The notes under the pieces: generated by a model | What the model was told of the DNA's origin: nothing | The model's database searches: none | The model's input: only the letters and a program-made list of their open reading frames with translations | Assembly: GCA_015057455.1 (NCBI GenBank) | Contig: SVEH01000025.1 | Coordinates: forward strand, 1 to 47,557 | DNA from: Lachnospiraceae bacterium | Lineage (GTDB): Bacteria; Bacillota; Clostridia; Lachnospirales; Lachnospiraceae | Length of the DNA: 47,557 bases | Direction of reading: 5' to 3' | Shown: piece after piece, positions 36,979-46,342 of the stretch | How positions within the stretch are numbered: the first letter of the stretch is position 1 | Layout: the number at the start of each line of letters is the position of its first letter | Made by a program: the position numbers and the translations under genes

Positions 36979-38694
36979 ATGTTAGATAGATTACCTATAA
37001 GAAAGATAAAGAATGTAGTTGCGGCAATTATTATTATTGTATTGGCAATGTATATGTTATCGACATATACATCGGTGTTTGATGATATAGCAAAACAACA
37101 GATGGCTAATCATAAGTCAGAAGTTTTAGAATTTGGTGGCTATTATAACCAAAAAGAGGTTGAAGGCGGCTCAGAGCATAGCTTTGAAGGAAAAGTAGAA
37201 GTAGAAGAACAACAAGATGAGGAAGTAGAAGAAAAAGAGTTTATAGAAATTAAAGTCTCAATATTAAGATATATAAAATTTGGTTTCATTTGTTTAGCAT
37301 TATCTTTGGTAGTAGTATTTATGTTTGTATCAAAAGGTCAAGAATATGCATTTTTGGAAACATTTGAATCAACATTAAGAAAAGTATTATTAATTGTTCC
37401 AACTATTTTAGTAACAGCAGGAATAACATCCGTATTTGTTATATATATAAATAATTATGTTAAAGAAGTAAATGAACTTAATAAAAAACAAATTGAAGCA
37501 GAAGCAAAAATAAAAATAGATGGTGTACATAAATTAGAAGGTGGGGATAAAGATAACTTTAAAGGAACGTATAAATCAGTTGTAAGTGACCAAAGTGTGT
37601 TTATTGCAGGTCATAAATCAAAAATAGTAGTAGAAGAAGCAATTGTAGATAAAAGTGGTATAGATTGTTTTGATAATAGTATATCAAGAAATTATGGTGT
37701 AAATGCAGCGGTTTTGGCTGTAGAAAAGGGAAGAATAGAGGTTAAGTCATCTAATATATATGCAGATTCTAAAGGGGCAACAGGAGTATTTGCAACAGGA
37801 AATAACGCATTAGTTTTTGTTAAAAATTCAAAGCTACAAATATTAGGTAGAGAATCAGCATATGGTCTTGCTGCAACATACAATGGAAAAGTAGAAGCTA
37901 CAGGTATAGATGTAGTTACAGGTGGAGAGGAATGTGCAGCAGTATACAGTGGCAGATCAGGTGGAGATGTTGATGTAAATGATTCATATATTAAGACATA
38001 TGGAGCAAGGTCACCAATAGCGTATGCAAAAGGTAATGTTGTGTTAAATAAGTCAGAGGGAGAGAGTAAAAGATCTAATATTTTAATGATAGAAGATGAT
38101 GGTAGTATACAACTTGAAAACTGTAATTTCTTAGGTGGATTAGGCGGTTATAATGCAGGGGAAGATGAGGCATTAGTTTATATGTATAGCAATTCGTCAG
38201 ATGAGAAGAAGGATGCATCAATAGTGACTATTAATGATTCACTTCTTGAAACAGCATATAATTCAGATCATTTTAAAACGGCACCAGCATTTATCATTGC
38301 TAATACTAAGGCAAATATCAATTTATGTAACACGCGATTAATTTATGGCAGTAGAATAGCATTTGATATAAAAGCAATAAGATCATTAGGAGCAAGTGGA
38401 CAGAATGGTGGACACGCTACAATAAAGACAGAAAAGCAGAATTTAATTGGATTTGTAAAGGTTGATGAAGATTCAACCCTAGAGCTTAATATGACAGAAG
38501 GTACTGCATTCATTGGAGGCATTAATTATTTGAATTCTGGATCAGAAAAAGTTGAAGTGAAGTTAGACCAATCTTCAAGAATGATGTTAACATCACATTG
38601 CTTTTTAACAAAATTTGAAAATGAAGATACTACAAATAGTAATATTAATTTTGGTAGATTTAAAATTTTCGTAAAAGGAAAACCTATAAATTAA
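36979..38694 (+). CDS. Membrane-anchored beta-helix-like surface protein
   Basis: A 571-residue protein with three hydrophobic segments: 13-30, about 95-117, and 135-157. With the N-terminus inside (RKIKN is basic), the C-terminus faces outward. The first outside loop is very acidic (VEEQQDEEVEEKEF). After a helical spacer (NELNKKQIEAEAKIKIDG), residues 190-565 form short repeated beta strands (VFIAGHKSKIVVEEAIV, GRIEVKSSNIYADSKGATG, GKVEATGIDVVTGGEECAA) in the manner of a right-handed parallel beta-helix as in pectate-lyase-like and adhesin folds. No enzyme active site or anchor motif is seen. AGGAGG precedes the ATG. It lies on the same strand as the sigma-like/LRR gene, although a terminator separates them. 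Confidence 0.75.
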   Translation: MLDRLPIRKIKNVVAAIIIIVLAMYMLSTYTSVFDDIAKQQMANHKSEVLEFGGYYNQKEVEGGSEHSFEGKVEVEEQQDEEVEEKEFIEIKVSILRYIKFGFICLALSLVVVFMFVSKGQEYAFLETFESTLRKVLLIVPTILVTAGITSVFVIYINNYVKEVNELNKKQIEAEAKIKIDGVHKLEGGDKDNFKGTYKSVVSDQSVFIAGHKSKIVVEEAIVDKSGIDCFDNSISRNYGVNAAVLAVEKGRIEVKSSNIYADSKGATGVFATGNNALVFVKNSKLQILGRESAYGLAATYNGKVEATGIDVVTGGEECAAVYSGRSGGDVDVNDSYIKTYGARSPIAYAKGNVVLNKSEGESKRSNILMIEDDGSIQLENCNFLGGLGGYNAGEDEALVYMYSNSSDEKKDASIVTINDSLLETAYNSDHFKTAPAFIIANTKANINLCNTRLIYGSRIAFDIKAIRSLGASGQNGGHATIKTEKQNLIGFVKVDEDSTLELNMTEGTAFIGGINYLNSGSEKVEVKLDQSSRMMLTSHCFLTKFENEDTTNSNINFGRFKIFVKGKPIN

Positions 38695-38702
38695 AATCTC
38701 TA

Positions 38703-38747
38703 AATTTGTAGGGTTCTTAGGCTCCGCGTAAGTGGAGCCTATTATTT
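38703..38747 (+). terminator. AATTTGTAG motif and terminator hairpin
   Basis: AATTTGTAG (38703-38711), then TAGGCTCC (38718-38725), 8-nt loop, GGAGCCTA (38734-38741) and TTATTTT. Same layout as at 22187 and 47432. Confidence 0.8.
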
Positions 38748-38812
38748 TAGCTTCAGTTCATTAATTATTATAGTTGAATATTAATGTACTATAGAGCAAT
38801 ACATTTTTATAC

Positions 38813-38841
38813 TTGGCAAATTTACAATATTTGGGTATACT
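38813..38841 (+). promoter_or_regulatory. glyA promoter
   Basis: TTGGCA (38813-38818), 17-nt spacer, TATACT (38836-38841); each is 5 of 6 to consensus. It lies 31 nt before the chosen glyA start. Confidence 0.75.
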
Positions 38842-38872
38842 ATATAAAAATACATAAATGGAGATGATAGTA

Positions 38873-40111
38873 ATGTACACAGCAAAAGAGATATGGGATG
38901 CAGATTATGATGTAGCTAAAGCAATAGATTTAGAGATTGAAAGACAAAACAATCATATAGAATTAATTGCTTCAGAAAATTTTGTAAGTAAGGCTGTTAT
39001 GGCTGCTATGGGAAGTCATATGACAAATAAATATGCAGAAGGTTATCCTGCAAAGAGATATTATGGTGGCTGTGAAAATGTAGATATAATTGAAAATCTT
39101 GCAATAGAAAGAGCTAAAGAATTATATGGTGCTACTTATGTTAATGTTCAACCACATTCAGGAGCACAAGCGAATATGGCGGTATGCTTTGCGTTGTTAA
39201 AACCAGGTGATACACTTATGGGAATGAGTTTAAATCATGGTGGTCATTTAACACATGGTAGTCCAGTTAATATGTCAGGTGCATATTTTAATATAGTTGC
39301 ATATGGTACAGATGATAATGGATATATAGATTATGAAGAAGTAAGAAAAATTGCAGTGGAGAATAAGCCAAAGATGATAATTGCAGGAGCATCAGCATAT
39401 GCTAGAGCAATTGATTTTAAGAAATTTAGAGAAATAGCAGATGAGGTAGGCGCATATCTTATGGTTGATATGGCTCATATTGCAGGTTTAGTTGCAGCTG
39501 GAGAGCATATGAATCCAATTCCATATGCACATGTAACAACAACTACTACACATAAAACATTAAGAGGTCCTAGAGGAGGTATGATTCTTTCAAGCGAAGA
39601 ATTTGCTCTAGAACATAAATTAAATAAAGCAGTATTTCCAGGTATACAAGGTGGACCACTTATGCACGTGATCGCAGCTAAAGCAGTATCCTTTAAAGAA
39701 GCACTTCAACCAGAATTTAAAGAATATGGAAAGAATGTAATAGCTAATGCAAAAGCACTTGCAGCTGCATTAATAAAAAGAGGATATAACCTAGTATCAG
39801 GTGGAACAGATAATCATCTTATGTTAGTAGATTTACAAAATAAAGGGATAACAGGAAAGGATGCAGAGAATAGGTTGCATTCAGTGAACATAACATGTAA
39901 TAAAAACTCAGTTCCAAACGATCCAGCATCTCCAATGGTAACAAGTGGAATAAGACTAGGAACAGCAGCTATTACAACACGTGGATTTAAAGAAGAAGAT
40001 ATGGATCAAATTGCTGAGGCAATAGATTTAGTATTAACAGATTATGAGAAAAACTCAGAAGATGCTATGGGAATCGTAGCAGCTTTAACAAATAAATATC
40101 CACTATATTAG
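38873..40111 (+). CDS. glyA: Serine hydroxymethyltransferase
   Basis: A 412-residue PLP enzyme interconverting serine and glycine with tetrahydrofolate, feeding one-carbon metabolism. [17 protein letters not shown] and [19 protein letters not shown] are N-terminal hallmarks. [18 protein letters not shown] holds the PLP lysine at about residue 228. [13 protein letters not shown] is also characteristic. ATG 38873 is preferred (GGAG 9 nt upstream) over the in-frame 38858. A good promoter lies just ahead. The gene is convergent with the LUD-domain gene. Confidence 0.97.
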   Translation: MYTAKEIWDADYDVAKAIDLEIERQNNHIELIASENFVSKAVMAAMGSHMTNKYAEGYPAKRYYGGCENVDIIENLAIERAKELYGATYVNVQPHSGAQANMAVCFALLKPGDTLMGMSLNHGGHLTHGSPVNMSGAYFNIVAYGTDDNGYIDYEEVRKIAVENKPKMIIAGASAYARAIDFKKFREIADEVGAYLMVDMAHIAGLVAAGEHMNPIPYAHVTTTTTHKTLRGPRGGMILSSEEFALEHKLNKAVFPGIQGGPLMHVIAAKAVSFKEALQPEFKEYGKNVIANAKALAAALIKRGYNLVSGGTDNHLMLVDLQNKGITGKDAENRLHSVNITCNKNSVPNDPASPMVTSGIRLGTAAITTRGFKEEDMDQIAEAIDLVLTDYEKNSEDAMGIVAALTNKYPLY

Positions 40112-40119
40112 AAGTAGAC

Positions 40120-40174
40120 AAAATATAAGGTTTATGCCCTTCTCATTCTGACAATGGCATAAACCTTATATTTT
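40120..40174. terminator. Bidirectional terminator glyA / LUD gene
   Basis: A perfect 19-bp stem: AAAATATAAGGTTTATGCC (40120-40138), 17-nt loop, and its reverse complement (40156-40174). The right arm overlaps the stop codon of the minus-strand gene. Confidence 0.85.
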
Positions 40175-40811
40175 AAAATCCTAATTCTTCGCCAACTAAT
40201 ATAACTTTTATTCTTCCTGGAACTCTTGATTTGCGTGTAATAACAGTATTACAGCAGATACAATCTTCTGATAAACAGTTTCCACAACGACCATGATCAG
40301 CACAAGGTGTGTCTTTGCCTAATCTAACGGTATTAGGTGGAGCTGCAAAATTGTGAGTTCTATTAATTCCTTCTTCAACATTAGTTACGATTTTGTTCAT
40401 TCCCGCAACAATAATGACATTTTTTGGTCCAGTTATAAGACATGCAATTCTGTTGCCCATTCCATCTATATTAATAAGTTGTCCGTCTAAAGTGATTGCA
40501 TTAGAACTCATTAAGAAATAATCGCATCCTACTATTTTTGAATATAGTGCCTCACGCTCTTCGACAGGTACGGCCATTCTATCGTATAGTACAAAATCTG
40601 AATCAGAATCGCGTAACACATCTATAAGACCTATTTCATTAAGTGTTTCAGAACCACCCCAAGAAATGCTACAGCCTGGGGGAAAGAATCTTTGGACCAT
40701 TTCTAGTGCGTCCTCAGCAGAGTCAGCATAATATCCATCTATTCCTCTTAGGTTAAATTTTTCTATTATTGATGTTGCTAAATTCTCATAAGCTTGTTTC
40801 TTATGGCTCAT
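40173..40811 (-). CDS. LUD-domain protein (LutC-like lactate utilisation family)
   Basis: A 212-residue cytoplasmic protein of the LUD (DUF162) family. FFPPGCSISWGGSETLNEIGL, SSNAITLDGQLINIDGMGNRI and GPKNVIIVAGMNKIV are characteristic. A Cys-rich C-terminus (PCADHGRCGNCLSEDCICC) could hold metal. LutC homologues take part in lactate oxidation with iron-sulfur partners LutA/LutB, but none are adjacent, so the role in this organism is open. GGAGG precedes the ATG by 6 nt. Confidence 0.88.
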   Translation of the reverse strand: MSHKKQAYENLATSIIEKFNLRGIDGYYADSAEDALEMVQRFFPPGCSISWGGSETLNEIGLIDVLRDSDSDFVLYDRMAVPVEEREALYSKIVGCDYFLMSSNAITLDGQLINIDGMGNRIACLITGPKNVIIVAGMNKIVTNVEEGINRTHNFAAPPNTVRLGKDTPCADHGRCGNCLSEDCICCNTVITRKSRVPGRIKVILVGEELGF

Positions 40812-40838
40812 TTTATCGCCTCCGTAGTATTTTTTGAT

Positions 40839-40867
40839 AGTATAACACAGGAAATTGTTTTATACAA
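40839..40867 (-). promoter_or_regulatory. Promoter of the LUD-domain gene
   Basis: On the minus strand TTGTAT (40867-40862), 17-nt spacer, TATACT (40844-40839), 28 nt before the ATG. The -35 is weak. Confidence 0.5.
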
Positions 40868-40941
40868 TAAAATAATATACATGAATTGGAAAATAGTCGA
40901 TGTATATGATAGCATAAAGATTATCTTAGGAGGAGAAAACT

Positions 40942-41472
40942 ATGAAACAAAATAATAAAGGATTTTCTTTAGTGGAGTTAATTATAGTTATTGCAATAAT
41001 GGCAATTATGTCAGCTATATTAGTTCCACAAATAATGAAATATATGGATAAAAGTAGAGTTAGTACTGATTTATCAACATGTAAATCAATTGAAAGTTGT
41101 GTGAATCTAGCTTTAACTAATGATGGGGTGTGGCAAGATGTTTCTTATAACTGGATGAGTCATCGTGATTTATACTTTTATGTAAAGAAGGATAATGCAT
41201 CAGGAAAATTATTTTTTAAAGGAATTGCAAGGGGAGGGCGTTTTAGAAAAGAACTAGAGCCCACGTTACATGGTTTAGAAAACCCAAAACAAGTTGGGAA
41301 AAACAGTTATAAAGTATATATAAAACTAGGAACAGTTCCAGTATATGATGATAGAGGAAATGCTATAGGTGAAACATTTACAGTAAAAAAAGTTGATGTT
41401 ACTACAGATGTTTATGAAATAACAGATGATTCGGAATACATATTTTCAACAGCTCCTACATCAACTCCATAA
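40942..41472 (+). CDS. Type IV pilin-like prepilin
   Basis: A 176-residue protein with a class III signal: a short basic leader MKQNNKG, then FSLVELIIVIAIMAIMSAIL, with Glu at mature position 5. A prepilin peptidase should cut after Gly7 and methylate Phe. The remaining part (ending DVYEITDDSEYIFSTAPTSTP) is a variable pilin or pseudopilin head. No assembly ATPase, platform protein or peptidase gene is nearby, so it is a lone pilin. AGGAGG precedes the ATG. Which pilus or export system it serves is unknown. Confidence 0.88.
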   Translation: MKQNNKGFSLVELIIVIAIMAIMSAILVPQIMKYMDKSRVSTDLSTCKSIESCVNLALTNDGVWQDVSYNWMSHRDLYFYVKKDNASGKLFFKGIARGGRFRKELEPTLHGLENPKQVGKNSYKVYIKLGTVPVYDDRGNAIGETFTVKKVDVTTDVYEITDDSEYIFSTAPTSTP

Positions 41473-41505
41473 TTAATAACTTTTTTATTAAAAAAACACT
41501 TTTGT

Positions 41506-41534
41506 TTGAAAAAATAAGGGATATATGGTATTAT
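41506..41534 (+). promoter_or_regulatory. topB promoter candidate
   Basis: TTGAAA (41506-41511), 17-nt spacer, TATTAT (41529-41534), about 70 nt before the topB GTG. Confidence 0.55.
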
Positions 41535-41603
41535 AATAAGGCTAAGCTATGATTAAGTTTATGGAAAGATACATTGTAGAAGAAGTAAGTAGGAAGTGAG
41601 ATA

Positions 41604-43673
41604 GTGGGAAAACGATTATTTATAGCTGAGAAGCCGAGTGTTGCGCAAGAGTTTGCAAAAGCACTTAAAATAAATGCATCTAGAAGTGATGGATATATAG
41701 AGTCAGAGGATGCTATAGTTACGTGGTGTGTAGGACATTTGGTTACTATGAGTTACCCAGAGTCATATGATCCGAGTTTGAAGAAATGGTCTTTAAATAC
41801 GCTTCCATTTATTCCAGATGAATATCTATATGAAGTAATTCCAGCAGTGGGAAAACAATTTAATATAGTTAAAGGTTTGCTTAATAGGGCAGATGTTGAT
41901 GTAATATATGTATGTACCGACTCTGGACGTGAAGGAGAGTATATATATAGATTAGTAGATCAAGCTGCGAAGGTTGGTCAGTCAAAAGAAAAAAGAAGAG
42001 TATGGATTGACTCTCAAACGGAGGAAGAGATTCTTCGTGGTATAAAAGAAGCAAAGCTTTTATCAGAGTATGATAATTTGTCGGATGCAGCATATTTGCG
42101 TGCGAAGGAAGATTATTTAATGGGTATTAACTTTTCTAGAGTACTTACACTTAAGTATGGCCAAACAGTTACTAATTATTTAAAAGCGGATAAATGGTCA
42201 GCTATTTCAGTAGGTAGAGTTATGACTTGTGTACTTGGAATGGTTGTAAGGCGAGAAAGGGAAGTTAGAGCCTTTGTGAAAACACCTTTTTATCGTATTT
42301 TAGCTTCATTAGATGAAGGTGGAACGCAAATAGAAGCAGAGTGGAAAGCGGTAGAAGGAACTAAGTACTTCGAAACACCATTTTTATATAAAGAGAACGG
42401 ATTTAAGAAAAAAGAAGATGCTAGTGGACTTATAACTGATTTAATGTCAGTAGATGAGGATGGTAATAAGCCTAAGGCGATAGTTACTAAAGTAGAGAGA
42501 AAGAAAGAAAAGAAGAATCCACCATTGTTATTCAATTTAGCAGAATTACAAAATGTTTGTGCTAAAATGTTTAAGATAAGTCCAGATGAGACTCTTAAGA
42601 TAACACAGGAGTTATATGAGAAGAAGTTAGTTACATATCCAAGAACAGATGCCAGAGTATTATCAACAGCAGTTGCTAAGGAGATATATAAGAATATAGG
42701 TGGATTACGTAATTATCCTAGAGCTAAGGAATGGGCAGAACATGTATTAGAAACTAAGTCATATATGAATTTGGCTAAGACAAGATATGTTAATGATAAG
42801 CAGATTACAGACCATTATGCTATTATTCCAACAGGGCAAGGTTTTGGGAACTTAAGAGGTTTAGTTGGAACTACAGCTAAGGTTTATGATGTTATTGTTA
42901 GAAGGTTTTTAAGTATATTCTATCCTGCAGCAGAATATCAAAAGGTTAATATTGAAGCCATTATAAAACAAGAACATTTCTTTTCAAGTGTTAAAGTTTT
43001 AAGTGAATCAGGATATTTGGAAGTTGCAGATTATAATTTTGTTAAGAAACAAGCTAGTGGTGATAAATTATTAGATGATAATGGCAATATAGGAGCATTG
43101 GTAGATAGAGACTTGAGTTTATCTGATAACTCTGAAGGAGAAGATAATATGAAATTATTGCAGATATTATCTAATATGAAAAAGGGAAGTCAACTTGATG
43201 TTAGTGAGTTGAATATAAAAGAAGGTGAGACATCACCACCAAAAAGATATTCATCAGGTACTATGATTCTTGCAATGGAGAATGCGGGACAATTAATAGA
43301 AGATGAAGAATTGCGTGCTCAGATTAAAGGTAGTGGTATAGGAACATCAGCTACAAGAGCAGAGATACTTAATAAATTAATAAAGATAAAGTATTTGGCA
43401 TTGAATAAAAAGACGCAGATAATTACACCAACGAAGTTAGGTGAGGTAGTATTTGATGTAGTTAATTCATCAATTAAGTCATTACTGAATCCAGAACTTA
43501 CTGCAAGTTGGGAAAAGGGACTTACATATGTAGCAGAGGGAAGCATAACAAAGGAAGAATATATGCAAAAATTAGATTCTTTTGTTTCTCGTATGACAAA
43601 TGGAGTTAAGGGATTATCCAATCAAAGAAATCTAGTTCAAATATTCGATATGAATACAGCTAGTTATAAATAG
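41604..43673 (+). CDS. topB: DNA topoisomerase III
   Basis: A 689-residue type IA topoisomerase that decatenates DNA. The N-terminal Toprim domain has KRLFIAEKPSVAQEFAKAL and the acidic triad in CTDSGREGEYIYR (about 105-117). The active-site Tyr345 is in LVTYPRTDARVL. EILNKLIKIKYL and TPTKLGEVVFDVV belong to the rear domain. The C-terminus lacks zinc-finger repeats, as in the Gram-positive TopB. GTG start with GGAAGTGAG ahead. Stand-alone gene; placed between a pilin and a repeat terminator it shows no sign of an integrative element. Confidence 0.94.
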   Translation: MGKRLFIAEKPSVAQEFAKALKINASRSDGYIESEDAIVTWCVGHLVTMSYPESYDPSLKKWSLNTLPFIPDEYLYEVIPAVGKQFNIVKGLLNRADVDVIYVCTDSGREGEYIYRLVDQAAKVGQSKEKRRVWIDSQTEEEILRGIKEAKLLSEYDNLSDAAYLRAKEDYLMGINFSRVLTLKYGQTVTNYLKADKWSAISVGRVMTCVLGMVVRREREVRAFVKTPFYRILASLDEGGTQIEAEWKAVEGTKYFETPFLYKENGFKKKEDASGLITDLMSVDEDGNKPKAIVTKVERKKEKKNPPLLFNLAELQNVCAKMFKISPDETLKITQELYEKKLVTYPRTDARVLSTAVAKEIYKNIGGLRNYPRAKEWAEHVLETKSYMNLAKTRYVNDKQITDHYAIIPTGQGFGNLRGLVGTTAKVYDVIVRRFLSIFYPAAEYQKVNIEAIIKQEHFFSSVKVLSESGYLEVADYNFVKKQASGDKLLDDNGNIGALVDRDLSLSDNSEGEDNMKLLQILSNMKKGSQLDVSELNIKEGETSPPKRYSSGTMILAMENAGQLIEDEELRAQIKGSGIGTSATRAEILNKLIKIKYLALNKKTQIITPTKLGEVVFDVVNSSIKSLLNPELTASWEKGLTYVAEGSITKEEYMQKLDSFVSRMTNGVKGLSNQRNLVQIFDMNTASYK

Positions 43674-43685
43674 AGTTAAAATCAA

Positions 43686-43712
43686 GCCCCTGTCGTTCAG
43701 AATGACAGGGGC
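43686..43712. terminator. Repeat-family terminator between topB and the pyruvyl transferase gene
   Basis: GCCCCTGTC (43686-43694) pairs with GACAGGGGC (43704-43712), the stem continuing over GTT/AAT. It is followed by CTATAAATTATAGTTT (43718-43733), which resembles the right arm of the repeat at 31505-31520 at 14 of 16 positions. The two genes are convergent, so it may work both ways. Confidence 0.85.
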
Positions 43713-43747
43713 CTAAATCTATAAATTATAGTTTGTTGGTTTTAGTT

Positions 43748-45577
43748 TTATTTTACCTCTTTCCAGATGGCTTCTGCAACTGCAACAGCTACATTATTAA
43801 CTGGTAGGTATGGTATAAGTGAGTAATTTGTGAATCTCTTTTTCTTTATAGAAAATTGAGGATCAGATTTGTTTTCAACCTTAAGTGTATCATCATCCAT
43901 ATACCAGAACCACATATCGTTAATTTTTACTCTTAAAATCCATTCTTTAAATTCATATCCTTCTCTGACAAATCCGTTAGTATCGAATGCTTCAGATTTT
44001 GAATTGTTTATTTTAGTATTCTTTTTATAATATTCTAATGCACCGCTAGGTAAATGTTCTATACAATAGCTGTCATCATGAGAACAAGCAATATTAGACT
44101 TAGCTGCACCACTATGATATCTAAGTTGATATGAGAATTCACTAGCTGTTCCTGCTGGTTTAGTTAAAAATTCAGTAGCAATTGCATTAATTTCTAGTTT
44201 TAATATATCTTCTTTTAGCTTTTTAATAGTTTCACGTTGTTCAATATTCTTATCAAAAAGTGCATTGTAACTTTCATAGGTTCTTTTTGATTTTCGTCTA
44301 AGTTTTTCGCCAGCTTCTTTCTTAGAAGTACCATTGAATAAAACCATATTTTTCATTAATTCATTATAAGTATAAGGTTTAAGATTATTGTTATCAGGGT
44401 AAATAATCTTACTTATAGAATTAAATAGTGTATTATATATACTCATAAGGAATTCTTCATTTTGAGAAATTCCTTCAGCCATAGCTTTTTCTAATTTATC
44501 AATAATTGCTGTTGAAGTAATGTTGTTAGTATCTAATGTTCTATCAAGATATCCAATGTTATCGTAGAATTTAGGTACCTTTGTATTCCATACTACACCA
44601 ACAGATGGAACTTTTAAGGAGTATGAAATAATACTTGGGTGTAATCTAGTTGAAATAACACCATCAAATGAAGAAATTTGTTTAATGAGTTTTTCTGGTG
44701 TATTCATGTTAAATACGCATTTTTTGTGAGAAACACCATATTCAGTAACTAATCTAGTTAATAATGCTTCATCTCCAAAATTACCACTTGTAAGTAATTT
44801 ATAGTCATATCCTCTTGCTTCTAAATCTTTTATTGTTTGATGCCATAATTTTAAAGCATCATCTTTAGTAAAATTAACACCGTTATCAACGAAACCATTT
44901 GAACGGATAACAAAAATTCCAATAGTTTTTTTGTTAGTTGATTTAGGTGCGATGTATTTTTCTAATATCTTAGCTGAGAACACAGCAGGGTCTGCAACCT
45001 TGCCAATAGTAATTCTTTCATCAGTTCTAAAGTTGCTAAGGGCTTCTAAATTGTCCCTTGTAGTCATTTGTTTTACGCACTCGAAATTAAGTGTTTTCTT
45101 TAGACGTTGACACTTAGGATTAAGTTCATCATAGTGTTCAATACCAATAGCTGAGAAAATAACAGGCTTATTATGTTTTTGAGCTAATTCAAGTGTAATT
45201 GCTGTCTTCTCATAGAAATTCTGATAAGTATAGTTAAATAAAGGAGCTCCACCAAATACGATTAAGTCAGCTTCTTTAATTTTGTTTTCAGCACTTTTTA
45301 TATGTTCAGGATCTCTAGTATCTAAATATTTTTTTGTAATTATACCAGCTGCAGAACTTTTAACTTTGTAGTTATCAGTAGAAATACCTAGGTTTTTCAT
45401 TACAGTTTTAAGTAAGCCTATATCACATATTTCTATAACTTGATCGCCAACATTGTCAGAGTCACGATTAGTTAATAATAAAATTGTAAAAGTCTTTGTT
45501 GGTTGTTGGTTTGAATTGTTTAATATATTTTTACCATAACGTAAAAGGGTTTTTTTTATTAATGTTTTTGTATTCAT
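43748..45577 (-). CDS. Polysaccharide pyruvyl transferase-like protein with extra C-terminal domain
   Basis: A 609-residue cytoplasmic protein. The PS_pyruv_trans (PF04230) domain covers about 30-370: LLLTNRDSDNVGDQVIE, LIVFGGAPLFN, KTIGIFVIRSNGF and GVISTRLHPSIISYSL. Enzymes of this type move pyruvate onto glycan residues of capsules or wall polymers. A charged helical stretch (390-470) follows, then an unusual C-terminal domain (475-609) with a YHSGAAKSNIACSHDDSYC start and NGFVREGYEFKEW, which recalls the beta-strand unit of InlB-type repeats. ATG 45577 is chosen because GGAG lies 6 nt upstream, rather than 45589. No other glycan genes are adjacent. Confidence 0.82.
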   Translation of the reverse strand: MNTKTLIKKTLLRYGKNILNNSNQQPTKTFTILLLTNRDSDNVGDQVIEICDIGLLKTVMKNLGISTDNYKVKSSAAGIITKKYLDTRDPEHIKSAENKIKEADLIVFGGAPLFNYTYQNFYEKTAITLELAQKHNKPVIFSAIGIEHYDELNPKCQRLKKTLNFECVKQMTTRDNLEALSNFRTDERITIGKVADPAVFSAKILEKYIAPKSTNKKTIGIFVIRSNGFVDNGVNFTKDDALKLWHQTIKDLEARGYDYKLLTSGNFGDEALLTRLVTEYGVSHKKCVFNMNTPEKLIKQISSFDGVISTRLHPSIISYSLKVPSVGVVWNTKVPKFYDNIGYLDRTLDTNNITSTAIIDKLEKAMAEGISQNEEFLMSIYNTLFNSISKIIYPDNNNLKPYTYNELMKNMVLFNGTSKKEAGEKLRRKSKRTYESYNALFDKNIEQRETIKKLKEDILKLEINAIATEFLTKPAGTASEFSYQLRYHSGAAKSNIACSHDDSYCIEHLPSGALEYYKKNTKINNSKSEAFDTNGFVREGYEFKEWILRVKINDMWFWYMDDDTLKVENKSDPQFSIKKKRFTNYSLIPYLPVNNVAVAVAEAIWKEVK

Positions 45578-46001
45578 AGTTTTCTCCATATTAGTTTAGT
45601 CTAGTTATTTAGTCTATATAATTTGAATAACAATTTAAAATAACTTGGTAGATATAGTATCTAGAGTTAATATTAAAATTATGTATATCAATACGTATTA
45701 TCTGTTAGAGTAATAAAACAAAATTACAACTAACACAGTTATATATGATATCAAAAAAACGTGATTATATCAAGGGAAATATAGGATTTATGTATGAAAA
45801 TCTAAAAATAAAATTCTAATTGTTAATGAAGATTTATAATTTTTTTATAGATGACCTTAAATGTAATGGAATTTGTGAAAGTTTTGTTAAAAATGTCAAT
45901 AATTACTTGAAAAAAGGTTTGTAATAAATTAAAATAGAAAATGTATTTTGTTATATAAGTTATTAGTATTAGAACATATGAATGAAAGGATTTTGAGGGG
46001 A
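45578..46001. other. AT-rich intergenic region
   Basis: About 420 nt between divergent genes with no frame I can support. Upstream of the small membrane gene, short in-frame extensions starting at TTG 45948 or ATG 45978 exist but lack ribosome binding sites. Confidence 0.4.
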
Positions 46002-46262
46002 ATGAGCTACAGAGAGAAGCAGAAGACAGAAAGATTAATAGAAGTATTAAGCAAATTAGCTGTGCTATTTTATATTATAGTTGCAGTAGAAATAGTTGCA
46101 TATATAGTTAATATAAAAGTTTTGTTTACAAGTATAAGAAGTATTGCAATAGAGAGATATGCTATAGTAGTGGTTGCTACTGCATTAGTAGGATATATAC
46201 TTTCTAAAGTTGCAGATAGAGTTAAAGAAGAGTTTGTAAAGAAGTTAAAGTTTATTAAGTAG
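46002..46262 (+). CDS. Small two-TM membrane protein, unknown function
   Basis: An 86-residue protein when started at ATG 46002 (MSYREKQKTERLIEVLSKLA), with AAAGGA 11 nt upstream. An ATG at 45978 would add eight residues but has no visible site, so the start is uncertain. Two hydrophobic segments (about 19-37 and 51-70) are joined by a short loop, with a charged C-terminal tail KVADRVKEEFVKKLKFIK. The N-terminus is charged and helical. I recognise no family. It is monocistronic, ending at the hairpin at 46289. Confidence 0.55.
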   Translation: MSYREKQKTERLIEVLSKLAVLFYIIVAVEIVAYIVNIKVLFTSIRSIAIERYAIVVVATALVGYILSKVADRVKEEFVKKLKFIK

Positions 46263-46288
46263 AGTAATAGATATTGATTTAAATATAT

Positions 46289-46342
46289 AACCAATCTTCA
46301 AGAGTTAATAAAAAGGTTAACTATTGATTGATTGGTTTTTTG
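46289..46342 (+). terminator. Terminator
   Basis: AACCAATC (46289-46296) pairs with GATTGGTT (46330-46337), and inside it AGTTAA pairs with TTAACT around TAAAAAGG. A T run follows. The next gap to 46610 is AT-rich, with nothing I can name. Confidence 0.7.
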
